Shown: piece by piece, positions 1 through 13,443 of the stretch
Position numbering within the stretch: the stretch's first letter is position 1
How the letters are laid out: the number at the start of each line of letters is the position of its first letter
Assembly: GCA_026261815.1 (NCBI GenBank)
Contig: JAMPIT010000417.1
Location: 8,403,501 to 8,467,500 of the forward strand
Direction: 5' to 3'
DNA from: Monarcha castaneiventris obscurior
Taxonomy: Eukaryota > Chordata > Aves > Passeriformes > Monarchidae
DNA length: 64,000 nt
Made by a program: the position numbers and the translations under genes
Notes under the pieces: model-generated
Databases searched by the model: none
Told to the model about the DNA's origin: nothing
The model's input: the letters and a program-made list of their open reading frames with translations, nothing else

Positions 1-1100
1 TTTGTGTGACTCAGGGCCTTTATAAAGGATATTTTCCCTCTGCAAAACCACAGACCTCACAACCTCTCATCCCCAACAAAAAATCCACCAAGACCTTAGC
101 TCTGCTTGTGGGGCAAACCACACCCCACAGACATAGAATTAGATTTGGAAGAAGGCAGTAGGAGAAGAAAATAAGTGAGGTCTGCTGACAGTGACAGGAG
201 GGGAAAATGCAAAAAGAGTTTGGATGAAGGAAAGTCATGAGAAGCAGAGGGAGGTGAGGCATGCAAGTGTGATGGGTTCTTTGTTTAAATGGAAAGTGCA
301 GTAATCTCTCCATATTTAGGTGGCGTTTGAGAGAACCTGATTGGGATTTATTAGAAAATAAAAATGCCCTAATTGAAAGCGAGTAGAGACAATTTGTATT
401 AATAATGGTAGAAATCATCAAATAATGGAATTGTTTAAAATCTATTAGTTTGTTCCATGCAGTGAGAGGAACGGGTTGATTATCTCGCAATAGAAAATAT
501 TAAAAGGAGAGCCCAGTCTGCTGGTCTTCTATGCAGATTAAAGATACAATTTATTGAAGCAATTTATTTTCTGTTGGGAAGAAGGGAAAAAAATGGAAAA
601 ATATGATAAGAGCTGCAATCAAGTCTTGGATTCTTAATTTGAAGACCTACCTCTTATCTGCCTTCTTTCAATCATTAGGAAAAAAATTACTCATTCCTTC
701 ATTGGGTTTAAAGCTGCGGGAGCAGAGAGGGTGGCTGGGGAAAAAAAATAAGATCTCATGAGGGGGCCTGTTATTCACCTCTTGAGTTTTGTGTTATTGA
801 CAGCAGTTGCTTTAAATCCAAGGCAAATCAACCTTGGGCTGTCTGGAGCAGCAGCAGGTTGGGCTTAGAGGTCAGCTCCGAGGTGTTGCCTGTCTAATCC
901 TTCCCGAGGACTAAAGGAACATGTTGCTGAACTAGAGATTAATTCAGAGCTGCTTAATTCATTCCTTCTGTCTGTCTGTCTCTGTGCTACTCTGGCCCTT
1001 ACAAACCACAGTGAAGGAATGACAAATTACTTTAGTTTTCACAGTTACAGTCCCTTCCAATCAGTGGGAATTCAAGTGCCTAAATAGGAATTAGGCACTT
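1..1100. other. Gene-free AT-rich segment, possible conserved noncoding DNA
   Basis: No exon or repeat was recognised. Roughly 280-1000 is AT-rich and dense in short homeodomain-like cores (TAATTG, ATTAATAATG, ATTAG, TTAATTC), with little simple repeat. That look is common in vertebrate conserved noncoding elements, but conservation cannot be judged from one sequence. By human gene order the next gene to the left would be ELFN2; none of its coding sequence is visible. Confidence 0.3.
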
Positions 1101-1101
1101 G

Positions 1102-1345
1102 AATGGAATCACACACTCATGGAATCACAAAATGTGCTGATTCTGAACATCAAGTCCAGCTCCTGGCCCTGCACAGGACCATCCCCAAGACTCACACCAT
1201 GTACCCAAGAGCATTGTCCAAATGCTTCTTGAGCTCTGTCAGACTTGGTGCTGTGACCACTGCCCTGGGGAGCTGTTCCACTGCCCAGCCATCCTCTTGG
1301 GAGAGGAAAATTTTTGGTCTGTCCCAGGGAACTTGAGCATACCCA
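1102..1345 (-). mobile_element. CR1: CR1 retrotransposon fragment, antisense
   Basis: The plus strand reads as the complement of a CR1 3' region. It shows the paired GGAATCACA motifs near the 3' end, then text matching the CR1 stretch for 'tccagctcctggccctgcac' and 'gagcattgtccaaatgcttc', then the part equivalent to the NRLP motif of the CR1 protein. It is 5' truncated and diverged. CR1 elements are non-LTR retrotransposons that typically leave short 3' copies in birds. Confidence 0.8.
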
Positions 1346-3011
1346 TATGCAGAAGAAGCAGTTCCAGAATTTTTGTAACCCCAGGGATTTTTCTGCTTGG
1401 TGCCTGAACACCGTGTTGATAGGAAACATTGCAAACATTATCTCATGCTCCTAAGATAAATAGCTGGATTCTGCCTTTAAAAACAGTAGAGAGGGTAAAA
1501 TGAAGACATTGAATTGCAATTTCAAATATTTTAAGAAAGCTATCTGAGGGCTCAAGATGAATTTAGCACAGCAAAGACCATGGCTAAGAGTCTTGTCTAC
1601 GAAAATCCATTACATCCTGTAGAGAGGATAAAAGCCATTAGAGAAGGTATGAAGATAAAAACTAGAGGAGTAGGTTTAAAGCAGAGGAGCCAAAACTAAA
1701 TGCACACTGCTGAGAGAGTCGTGCTGGGGGAGAGTTTGTGGTGTGAGTCAGAGGTGGGATCTTAGACCCAGCCTGAGCCAGAAAGTAGGGCTAGGGCTCA
1801 TGACAAGAGCCAGCCTAGAGCTGCCATGGTATTGGGGCTGGGATAGAGCTGCCAAAGCACCACCTGTTCTGCCAAGAAATTTCTGTATGAGATGCTGATT
1901 TTTCACACCTGTGCTTTGCCGTGGAATTGTTTCTAAATAATAACACCTTTGAAAGACTTTGTCTGTCTAGCTGCTTATTTCCTGTGTGCTTGGTACCTTA
2001 ACACACATTCATTTCTTCTCTTCATTTTGCCTCTTTCTTTTACCCCTGATCTACATAGGGACAAGGTGACAATGTCCTCTGCCTGCAGGGAGGAAATTTT
2101 CATTTCCTCTGTTTCTCACTGTGAGAACTCCCTAGTATATCCTATTAAAGTAGGTCTCAGACAAAAAAAATGTCTCCCCATCTTCAAGAAAACCCAATCT
2201 TCTTTTCCCACTTCCTAGCATGGCTACAAACTCTTTAACCATCTGCCCAGCATATTTCTAAACAGGGGTCACTCAAGCATATTTGTACATTCTACTACTT
2301 GTCTAGCTACAGTGACTGACAGCTGCTTTGATTCAAACTCAGCCAAATACAACAGTTGAGACCAAGAAATTAAAAGGCCAAGGCTTGTCTTGCTGAGAAA
2401 GATTATCCCATCATTAATTTATTTAAACTGGGACAATAGGAATGGTAAAAATAACTCACCCATGCTTTTGAGAGCAGAGCAGGTTACTGGGGGAGTAGAT
2501 TGAGCAGCTCTGTCAGCTGCAGTTTGTTTTTGCTTTGGGTTCAGTAGTCACACAGCTTTGTGTCAGTATGCACGGATACACTGGGCACGTACAAACCTCT
2601 TCCTCCTAAACACAGACCTGAATATAACAGCTGCCCACCTACCCCTGGTGACACTTGCAGTCACCAACACACCCAGGGCATGGCATTCAGTGGTATTAAA
2701 AAGGGTCAGGGCCCTAAGTGCACTAATGAGCCTTAACTGCTCTGGTCAGTCTTACCCGTGGCTTCCACTCACACACCCCGTGCCCAGGCCCCAGAGGTCT
2801 GTTGAAGCTCATGCCAAAAGCACCCACTTCTGGTGCACTGTAGTTGTGTGGTTCCTGAGTGGATCTGGGGTCTGTTTCACCCTCTCTGTTTGTTGGAGGT
2901 CATTAATAGTTCTTGTTGCTACCACCACCCCTGCTTGGGTAGTGTGAGGTCACTGCCCTGCCCATGCTTATGTTGCTGTTGGCTCCTGATCCATCCTTTT
3001 TCATGGACTGT
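1346..3011. other. Gene-free intergenic sequence
   Basis: No coding exon, RNA gene or clear repeat recognised. Open frames are short and show no family resemblance. Confidence 0.5.
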
Positions 3012-3410
3012 TGTTCAGCCTGGAGAAGAGAAAGCTCTAGGGAGGCCTTATTGCAGCCTTTCAGCACCAAAGCAGGGACTACAAGAGAGCTGTAGAGGGA
3101 CTTTTTACAAAGGCAGGTAGCGATAGGACAAGGGGGAATGGTGGAAAACTGAAAGAGGGCAGGTCTTCATCAGGTATTAGGAAGAATTCCTCCACTGTGA
3201 GGATGGTGAGGCACTGGAACAGGTTACCCAGAGAAAGCTGTGGGTGCTTTGTCCCTGGCAGTGTTCAAGAGCAGGATGGAAAGGACTCCAAGCAATCCAC
3301 TCAGGTCTAGTGGAAAATGTCCCTGCCCATTGGCAGAGGGGCTGGAATTAGGTGATCTATAAGGTCCCTTCCCACCCAATCCATTCCATGTTTCTGTAAT
3401 TCTGTGATCC
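3012..3410 (+). mobile_element. CR1: CR1 retrotransposon fragment, sense
   Basis: The sense CR1 3' region can be followed in order: 'ttcagcctggagaagagaaa', 'ggacaagggggaatgg', 'ttaggaagaattcctccact', 'aggatggtgaggcactgg', and the terminal 'aattctgtgat'. These correspond to the end of CR1 ORF2 and its short 3' UTR. The copy is 5' truncated and non-coding. Confidence 0.9.
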
Positions 3411-6400
3411 TGCTTTTGGATGCTCAGCAGCCCAAGCTAGTGGGGGCATGACAGGGGTGGCTTTGACAACTCATTTGCACAGTGCCTCAAAACCAAATGT
3501 TGGCAGAGGATTCTGCTGACTCCTGCAATGCAGCCAAGAGGGAATGCCAGCATTTGTATTTCAAACTCTCTCCTTCCTTTGCTCCATTTAGTGCTTCATA
3601 TCTGTTTCTTGGAGGCAGAAGGAAGGAAGTTTTGCCTTCTGTCCTTTTCTAGGTGTGTGTCTGGATGTTGGTCCATGTGCATTGTGCGGAGAGACACCTT
3701 CCTCAAGACACAAAAATCCTTGAAAATGAGCAGAGTGAAAGATGAAAATGAGCAGTGTGAAAGATGGAAATGACAGATTTGTTGAACAAGGGGGTTGGAC
3801 CTGAGATGACTGATGCTGTCAGTACTGGGAAGAGCAGTCGGGCTGGGCTGGGGAGACAAAAGGAGGGATAGTAGGGGTTTAGGCTGGGGATCAGGGATGG
3901 AACAGTCCATGTATCTTAGCTAATGCTCTCTGGCAGAGTAGCAGCTCTAATGGATATTAAAAGTGTCAGCTTCAAGATTTAGCAAAATGGTACCTCTCCT
4001 GATGCATCTCATCCTGGCACATAGAGCCCAGAGCAGAGGAAAAATTAGGGCCAACAGGCTGTATGTGCTGAGTACAAGGTTGCCCTTTCCTCTTGTCAGG
4101 GACCTTACTGCTGTGACTCCACACCTCATGATGACAACCCTGTGCAGTGCTGTTTGCTAACAGCATGCCTGTTTCTATGTGGGGAGCCATTCCCCAGCAT
4201 CCACACAGATCTGCTCCCCTCCTCTATGCCCGGCGGTGCCTCTCCCTTGAGAAGAACAAAGGGAGACATGTCCATCCCTCAAAGGGAAGAAGGAAGCTTC
4301 TGTTTGGAGCCATCTCCCCTGGCAGGAGTGGCTGGCTGCTGGCTGGAGCCCTGTTGGGTGTTTCCAGCCTGTTCTGGAGGCAGCACCATCCTCGGTCAGG
4401 TGTGACTTGCCTCTCTGCTCTGTGGCAGAACTCTGGCAAAAAAAGACATTGTCATCCCCCAGCCCATGGAGACCTTCTGTGGAGAGATGGTGAGAGGAAG
4501 GCATTCACCTGCCTTTCCTCACTGAGCAGGTGGGAAACCACTGCACATGGGGTACCAAAAGGAAATAGGGAAAGAAAAGAGCATTGAGGAAGAGGTAGAG
4601 CAGTGTAGTCTTGGCTAGTTCCATGCACTCCCGTTATTAGCTCTGCTGTATCCTTGTGTCCATGGTGGGTAATTTTTGGCACAGCAATGGTGGCAACTGG
4701 TGTCTGATTTGGGTGCTGGGATGGAAGGATAATGAAGGGGTGTAGGATGCCCCGACACTTTCCTGCTCATAGGAATGCTAGGTTTCACTCCCATTTACCC
4801 ATACTCCTGCCTCACCCTCCAGAGTGCTGAAGAAACTCTGTGTTGTCCTTCTACTTCTTAGCAGACTCAGCCTGGCCTCACAGAGCTGGACTCCATCTCC
4901 CTCTCAGGTTTTCCTTGGCTGCCTTCTGATTTGATCCATCTTTTCCTCAGGTGGCTGACTGTCACACTGCCAGCACTGGAGATGGAAGACCTTGTTACCC
5001 AGCCAGCAGGGAGCATTGCCCCTGGGGCACACAAGTTGTCAGTGACCCAAGTAATGCAGTTTTTTTTTTTGCAGGCTTACTCACAGCTGAGGAGCAAACC
5101 CTCAAGTCCCTTCCTGGCTTCCCCCAGGCTAGAAAAGAGCAATGTGCATAGAAATATCTCACCGCTTCCTTGTGCTAATACCCACTGTGTCAGGGGTAGT
5201 CACCCTAAAACCTCTAAGTCACTAAATAATTGCCACTGACAAATCATCCTTTATTTCACTCACATCTCTTTCAATTCCAGTCAGGCTCCTCTAGACCTGA
5301 GCTGCACCCCAAAGTCAGCTCTGTGTGTGACAGAGACCACTGCAGTGCCTGAGGTCTTCTGATCAAAACCACAGAGAGTAAGGCGGAAACAGAGGCACTA
5401 TTTGGGCTTCTGCTCAGCCATGCAAACCCTGACACCAGCTTTTGTCTGATGCAGAGGGTTCTCAGCCATTTGCCCTATGTGTTCCCCTGCTGCAAAGCCT
5501 GGGTCTCACCAGTAGATTTGGGTGGCTGTGAGTTAGTCAGGACACAGGTTTGGGAGGGAGCCCCAGGCCTTCCCTGCCCTCAGCCCTTCAGGGGCAGCTG
5601 CAGAGCTGAGCAGGTAGCCCAGTCCACCTGGGACTGTAGCACACAGGCTTGGAGTCCCATGCAGGACAGAGGGAGGGCTCACTCTTGCATCCACCTGTAT
5701 TTCTCATCTTTTCTTCCTTCTGGGTATTAGAGCCTGAACAGGGGAAGGAGGCAAGGGATTAAGGTCTCTGCAACAGTTTCCCAAGCAGCGTTGTTAAGTG
5801 TTTGTCCCTCAGAAGGCGTTTGACCTCCTCACCTCCTCCAGGGCAGAGGATTTAACAAGATGAACTCTCTTAGATGCTTTGCAGAGGAGAGGCAGATCAA
5901 ACAGAGCAAATCCCAGATTCCAGATTACGAAGTGGATTTTCAGAAAGGGAATATACTTTGTGGGAAGTGGTGCATAAATCCCCTCTAAATGCCCACCACC
6001 CTCCTCGAGCTCACCTGACTGCTAACCCTTGTACAAACCCAGTGCCTGCCCTCCCACAGCCCCATCTGTTGGGTACTTTTCCTCCCAGATCCCTGTCCAC
6101 ATCCTACTTAATCTGAAGGCATCCCTCCCCCAAACCATTCCCAGCTCCTTCCCTGGAGCATCCCTCTTCCTGGTTTTCCTCCATGCCCTTCGTTCTTATC
6201 CCATCTGACACTTGACCTGTCTCTTCCCAAATGTCCGTTCCATATACAGCTGACCCACCTTCCCAGAAACTCACTTCCTTGCTCCTCTTCCCCAGGAGCA
6301 ATCCTGCCCTCTTTCCTTCGCTGCTGATGAATTCCCACCGATGAATGATGTTTTGCACATTCCTAAAAGCAGCCTGTGAGACTTGGGTGGTGTCGAGGGG

Positions 6401-7481
6401 TAAAGTCCCCCCTTCCTCCTGTACAGACAGACATTCTTCCAAAGCCTCAGTGGCTGGGACATGCCCTGAAGGAGCATAAAGAAGGGCTGGAGCAGCAAGG
6501 AGGTATTGAGAGCATCCCTGATGAGGTGAGGTGCTGAGCTGGTTTGGGTATTCTGGTCACAGCAGCATGCAAAATCACATTATGGCTTTACTATGGTGAG
6601 TTTAATACACTGAACCCTTCCTCGCTCCAGCTGCCCCTGCCAGGCACCTCTGAAATTCACAGCAACAAGTTTTTCAATCTCTCAGCAATTCCCATCTCAT
6701 AGGAGCAGCCTGTCCGCTCTGAGGAGGGGAAATATGCAACAGCTCCCAAGCCTGCCTAGAGGATAGAGGCTTTCCCCTTCTACTTTTTCCCTCATAGAAG
6801 AGACCCCCAATGTTTGCAGAGGGTTCCCAGCACCTCATGGATTCACCTGCAGTTCTGGCTGCCCAGACCAACAACCCTGGCTCTGAAGGGTGCAAGATAA
6901 ATGTCACCATGGGGCAAGATAAACATTGGCCTTTCCTTGAAAAAAACCAAAAACCAGGCCAAAACAAAAAGGTGTTTCTGTGTGCGATTGCAAAGGACTA
7001 AGCAGAGCTGCATGCGGTGCAGAGATGTTTGGGTCAGGTGCAGGGAAACAGAAGGGCAAGCGCTTGGGGGAAGATGTGAGAGTAAGGGCACACCTAACAG
7101 CAGGAGTAGAGCTGTCTGATGAAAGGAGTGCATGGAAATGATACAGATTCTCACCATTTTGTCCTAAGCATCATAAAAATTAATAATTTCCTTAAAGCCC
7201 CGGCACCTGGAGCCAAGCTGATGAAAAGATAATTTCAATTCTCAGACCAAATATGAAAAGGAATGAGGGAAGCAAGATTCTTTCTCTTCTCCAGACAAAT
7301 ACTCTCAAAATGTAACTAGGCAACATTGAAATAAAATCTTGTGATTTTTTTAAAAGTCCAGACTTATGGTTGGAGAAATTGATGATATCTTGATCTAACT
7401 TGGGAAAGATGATGGTCAAATGGTAAATGGATATAACAAAGTACTGTAGTGGAAAAAGAATATGTGTGTATGTGCATGTGT
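3411..7481. other. Gene-free intergenic sequence
   Basis: No recognised exon, RNA gene or transposon. There is a short T-run near 5060 and a CAAAA-like A-rich patch near 6935-6975. Confidence 0.5.
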
Positions 7482-7895
7482 TCATAGAATGTTTTGGTTT
7501 GAAAGAGATCTTTGAAGAGCGTCTAATCCATCCCCTGCTGCCGTCGGCAGGGACATCTTCCATTAGACCACGTTGCTGAAAGCCCTATCCCACCTGGCCT
7601 TGAACAATTCCAGTGATGGTGCATCCCCAGCTTCTCTGGGCAACCTGTTCCAGTGTCTCACCACTCTCATCGCAAGAAGTTTCTTCCTTATGTCCAGTCT
7701 AAATCCATCTTCTTTCAGTTTAAATCTGTAAAGACCCCCTTGGATGTCATTCCTTCCCATGAGTGTGTCAAGTGCACTGCCCAGCTCAGTGTCAGCTGCA
7801 AACTTGCTGAGGCTGTACTTCATGCCAGTGTCTCTGACATTAATGAAGATATTAAACAATGTGGGTCCCAGCACAGGGACACCACTCCACACTGG
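7482..7895 (-). mobile_element. CR1: CR1 fragment with degraded reverse-transcriptase remnant
   Basis: Antisense CR1. On the minus strand, 7892 down to 7563 stays open for about 109 codons. It joins a piece of the reverse-transcriptase palm (VLGPTLFNIFIN, then a FAADTELG version of the usual FADDTKLG catalytic box) directly to the C-terminal tail of the CR1 protein (RVVRHWNRLPREAGDAPSLE). Sequence normally between these parts is missing, and one of the paired catalytic aspartates is replaced, so the copy is internally deleted and inactive. Confidence 0.88.
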
Positions 7896-10800
7896 GTGTC
7901 CACACCCCCCAGTGTGTTGCCTACCATTACCTGAATTCCAACCACATCAGAGTAAAGGCATCACTGCAGGGACCCCAAGCTGTGAGATGTGAAGCTGTGC
8001 ACATCTGGGGTTTAGGGTCGGCTGGCATTCCCAGGAACCTGGAAGACCTGCACTTCTTCCCTGCTTGCTCCCCTCTGTCCCTTTCTGCTGTCTCCCTTGA
8101 AGTGTCTCTAGCCTCTCCGTGTGCAAAGCACACTTCATTCTGCTGAATGCCCTCTGGAGAGGGGACTGAGCAGACCATCAGCTCCTGGATATTGAAATCG
8201 CAGCTCCAGGTGCAACTGGTGAGGAAAGTGGAGGACTGCAGCGAGGAAAACAGAGTTCTACACAACAGAGCCCCTGTGCTCTATGATTATGACTTCAGAC
8301 TTGCCAGCCCTCCCTACTCTTCCTGCCCTTCTCTTTCCTCCCCTGTTGCCGTGCTGTTTGTTCTGGGTCTATTATTGGCTCCCACTTTTGGGGTTTTTTT
8401 TCCCATCCTACCTATATTTGCTTAAGGCCAAGCATAATACCATGAGAAGAAGGGGATATCTGCAATGCAAATTCTGAGGATCTTCTCCTGCCCAGGCACA
8501 AAAAAATCCCCAGGATACTTTCCAGGAAGTGAAAATGTGCAGAACTGTCTCTGTCCCTCTATCTCCACTCAGGGCTGCTTGTGGAAGCCCGGCTGGAATT
8601 TGGGGTGTTTTTCTCAGCCAGAAGGCAGCAGGCAAGAGGCAAATCACTGTTATCTGTGTGTCTTCCTTTTCAGGGAGAGCTGTGTGTCTTTTTCATTTAG
8701 GTAATAACAGGCTTTTGGCAGCACCTCCAGCACAAACCCAAGCTGCAGGTGAGCAGCAGGAGCAGAAGAGTTTGGCTGAGGTTTAACAGCTCACGTTCCA
8801 CTGATAATAGGGGGTTTTCCCAGAGCTCTGCCAAGGCAGGCTGAGTCTGTCCAGGGAGCAGGAGGGCAGGAGAGGCAGCATCAGGAAAAAGGGCATTTGC
8901 TAAGGCAAGTTTATGGAGAGGGATGAGCAAAGCCCAGAAGGTGGAAGGTACCATGAGAAAGAGAAGCCAGAGGCAGAGGTGAGGTGAAAGGATTACAGCA
9001 GAGAGAAACTAAAGGAAGAGAATGGATGATTCTGGAAAGCAGCATAAATTTGGACAAAGTTGGGAAGGGTCAAAATTTCTGATGATGACAGAAAGTCCCC
9101 AAAGTAGTATTTTTGGAGGAAACAGAATGCTAGCTTTCTGCACACTTTATGCCATGGTGGGGGAAGGGTCGATTACAAGCTCCAAGAAATTCCTGACTGT
9201 TATATGAGTTTTCTCACAATTGCAAGGGTTTCTATTTCTCTCCCTTTTATTTTCTCTCCCATGTTGCAATAGAAGATAAATGAGAGAGCACACACACAAA
9301 AATATCCCAACAAACAAAAACGCAAACAACCAAATCCAACAAAACCAAAAGCAAATACCCAAGCTCAAACTCAGCCATGTGTTGTTTGTTAATATATTCA
9401 GACTGTTTCAAGGTGTCTCTCCCCAACAAGTCAATTTTAAAACCTCAGTTTTTCCACCTCTCCAAAAAAGGATTGAACACAATTTTCCATGTTCACATTG
9501 CACATGTGCTTCCCATGTGCTGCTGGGTAGTTATACCTTTGTGACCTTTTGCCCCACTGGGAGGTCTGTGACCCCCAAAGGAGGCTCTGACTTACCTGTG
9601 AATGTGATCCCAATCAGACGGGGCTTCACTGTCACTCAGAAGCTTGCTGACTAGCAATAAATATTCATAGAACTGATTAGATGTTAATTGCACAAATCAC
9701 CACCTCTTCAGCCAACTCCGGGAACCTTGCTGCCACCCACCATAGTTAAAGAGGCAGCAGAAGACGTCTCCTCTGTAGGTCCCTTAAGGTCAGTCTGGCT
9801 CCTCAGAGGGAGGAGGTTAAATGACTTGCCTTGCCACGTCCCTTAACACAGCCACAGCAGCCCTTTCCCAGTTCTGCCCCAGGTGAAGGGCTGTGCTCCT
9901 GCTAGCATAACCCCAGGGGTCAGGAGCCCTGTGGTTTCTGCAGGTAGACACCTCTGCAGTCTGTCCTGCCCCTCTCCCCACACACTGCTTGCTGTCCCAC
10001 CCCACAAGGACTGCCCTTCCCTGCTCCTCTGTTACCTCCGTTCTTCCCACGTTCTTTGCCAGGTCCCTTCAGCGAGGTACACGAGCAAAGCATGCTGTGC
10101 TGGCAGGACAGATGGTCCTCTCCCTGCACAGGCTGTGCCTCTGAGGGCCCAGATGCGATGGCCACCTTGCACCATCTCCACTGTCTCCCTGGAGTGTTGG
10201 GCTGGCACGCCTGGTGCTGCAGCTCTCTGTCCCATGGAAGAGGACAGCAGTGGGACACGAGGTGCCCTCGGTGCTGTGACACAGCGGCTGTGGCAGAGGT
10301 TGCAGGCTGCTCAAAGCATGTTCATACCTTGCACCTTCCTGACATTGGTGCTGCCCCTGCTCTGGAGCTGAGGTGGAAGCCCCGTTCTTGTCAATGCCAG
10401 CCCTTCTTCACTGATGACCCACACAGACCCAGACTCCTCCACCCTCCCTGACTCGTTCCTTGCATCCCTCTGCCCCACCATGCAAACCCTCCTTGATCTT
10501 GGCCCGGTAGCACCAGACTTCAGCAGCAAACTGCTGTCTGTATACAGGCTCACACACGTGGGAATGTGATAACCTGGGACAGGCAACATTCATCTTCATT
10601 GCAGAGGATTGGAAATGGCATGGCAAGATGAGGCTGCTGCACGCCCCTGTCACAGGCACTTAGAGCAGAGACACTGCAGATGTGACAGCAGTGACACTCC
10701 AAGAAATCCTGCTCAGGTCTCAACCCCTGTCTGCCTGGGCTTCCTCCAGCTCCCCAAATGGGCCTTCTGCCAGGCTGGAGGCAGAAGTGATACGGAGCAA

Positions 10801-13437
10801 GGTGCAGCAGAGAGGCCATGGCACCTTTGAGAGCCATCCTGCTCTCTACCTTAGTGCTCTGGCCTTTCTGTGTGAAATGCATACTCAAAAAAAACTTGAA
10901 GAAGGAAGAAGTTCCTCAGTGGGTCCCCCACCCTCAGGTACCCAATTGCTTTCCAACCACCAAACGTAAGGGGTGGGAGGCAGGAGGAACTGCTCCTGTT
11001 GGGCTCACAAATCTGACCACGCCATTCCAACCAGCTCCCATACTGCAGGTCTGTGCTTCTTTCCATACAAATGACTGATCTCGGAGGGAGAAGACTGGCT
11101 CCCATCCGTCTGAGGCCATTGCAATAGCCTTCCATTCCTATGGATTTATGGTACTTGCTGACGAAACTGTTGTCCCCTCTTGGTGTCAATCCCTGCCCTG
11201 CTGTGGAGGGGTGAGGCACGAGTGCTCACACAGAGGGAGTTAAAAGGCTGGCAGTCCTGGTGCATATAACCCTGTTTAGCTGGCAGAAAAGAGCTCCTTG
11301 ATTTTCCTGTTGTGCTGAAGGCTGTGTGACGCACAGCTGAGCAGTTTCAGGCCTGACAGGAATAGTGTCTCTAATGAGTACTCTCACCTTGCCACTGAAC
11401 ACCACTCCTGGCCAACTTGCATGCAGAGTCTTGCCTCTGTTTGCTCCTGAGCCCCCATCACCAAGAGCATTCACCCCCTGGCACAGGACAGGTTCAACTG
11501 ATGTCCTGTGATCACTCTTAATCTGTAATTCAGTCCAGTCTGCCTCCATTTGTACGCTGTCCTTCCCCTCCACCTCACAGAGGTTTTCTCTACCTAAGCT
11601 GTAGTGCATGAGGCTGCTGGCTCTCCTCACAGCTGCTCCGTCTCTGTCGCTGCTAACAATTTCTAGAATGCCTTTTTAAAATGCATTAGCCTTCCAAAAA
11701 GGAGCTGATAAACAGGGGGCAGGAGGACAGGAAGGAATGGGGAGGAGGCAGGATGCAGCGATGTGGTCTATTCCACACATCTGCAGCATTCTCCTCCCAG
11801 CCCTTTTATGAAAATAGATGGACATCTATTATGAAAAAGAACGGCTGTGTGTGTGCAGGAATCCTTAGGCAGGCAGGGAATAAGTGTCAGTATGCTGTGT
11901 GTATGTCTGTGTGAGCCACGCACGCTGCCTATGAGAAAGAGAAATACCTCTACCATCCAGGCAGCAATCTGTCAGACTGAGCACCTGAGGGGCTCTGTGT
12001 GTGCCTGTCTGTGTGTCTGTCCGTGTGTCTGCACCTGTGTGAGCGGCTGAGGCTGCCCTCAGCAAAGAAAATGTGTGGTGCTGCTGGTCAGCAACACGTT
12101 CCCTGGTGGTGCCGTTCGAGCTGCACGAGTCATTCCAGTCATCAGGTTCTGAGGGCTCCAGGAGAGTCTGTCAAAGCACACAGACAGGCGTGGGGGGTCA
12201 GTTTAGAGGCCTGTCCTGAGACACCCAGGCCAATACTGAACACGTGGGTACTCAGCAGGCATGAGGTCAAGGACACCGCTCAGAGAGAGCACGTGCTGCA
12301 CTGCTGGTGGGCAACACCGCCTACCATCGTGTTTGTGACACTGAGGAGATTGGGGCATGGTATAGCAAGGGGTTTAGAAATGCATTTTCTGTGCTGGAGA
12401 AACTCAAACTTACTGTCTGTCTCCCCACCCCAGTTTCCAGGAGAGACGAAACATGGTCCAAACCCTTCCTGACTCTTGTGGTTAGTTTGATGGATGGAAA
12501 TTACACAATTGCCTGTCTCTGTGCATTGTTTTGCCTGTCTCAAGTTGTACTTCCCACCCTGTCCCTGCTAGGAGTAATTTTTCTCTGCAGTGTGTGGGTA
12601 TCTAGGGGAAGAAGGGAGGAGAAAGGACATATGCAGCCTGAAGAGAATTAGAAGGGTTGGGGATGAGAAGGAATGGGGAAGAGCTTGGATAGACCCTGCT
12701 GTCATAGGAATGATCCAGGTAAGCTACAGGGTAGCCTGGATTCCCTCACCCAACAGCAGACTGTGGGTAGAACAGACACACCAGACTACATTTTGGTGGC
12801 TTTTGTCACACAGAGTATAAGCCTGAGAAGCACTAGAACAGACATTTCCCACCCCAGTCCTAGGCTCTGGGGCATCTCTCACCGACCAAATGCATATTTA
12901 TATTTCTCTTACATATATGGGAGATGTTGCCAAGATAAGGGGCCATATCCTGACTTCTCTTCCACCTCTGGACATGAGCCTGCCTCCCTGCACTGAACCC
13001 AAAGCAGGAGTGAATGTGTGTGTGTAAGCACGTGTGCTGCAGAGCAGTGGGCAGCAAACTCACTCTGTATCACATCAGTAACGAAGAGATTCAGCGCAGG
13101 AGACATTTGAAAGCATGAGCAGAAGAAAACCTTCACGTTCCTTCTCCAGGGTGAGCGCGTGCTTCAACTCGGAGATACGCTCCCTGCCTCTTGAAATCAA
13201 TTCAACATTCCTGTGGCTCGGGCGAAAATAACCAGAATGAGTAATGGGGCTGTGCTGGCCCTGCTGCCGATTGCCTGGTAGATACAGCCCTCTGCAGGAA
13301 GGAAAAGGCCAAGAGACTGCAGCGGTGCTCAGGCTGCTCTGCTGGGCACAGGAACATGACACCCTTATCTCACATCCTCTGACTTTATCCCAAAAATGAT
13401 CACGTTACCCTGAGGTTTTGGCCTTGTTTTAAGCACG
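7896..13437. other. Gene-free intergenic sequence beyond the CYTH4 3' end
   Basis: No exon was recognised. Simple-sequence patches include an A/C-rich stretch at about 9285-9360 and a TG/CTGT-rich stretch at about 11995-12040. Open frames around 9.9-10.5 kb reach 162 codons but match nothing and overlap on both strands, as expected for GC-rich non-coding DNA. Confidence 0.5.
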
Positions 13438-13443
13438 TTTATT
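13438..13443 (-). promoter_or_regulatory. CYTH4: Candidate CYTH4 polyadenylation signal
   Basis: AATAAA on the minus strand about 1.0 kb past the CYTH4 stop codon. It would give a 3' UTR of ordinary length. A weaker ATTAAA lies at 13560-13565. No transcript data are available to choose between them. Confidence 0.45.
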
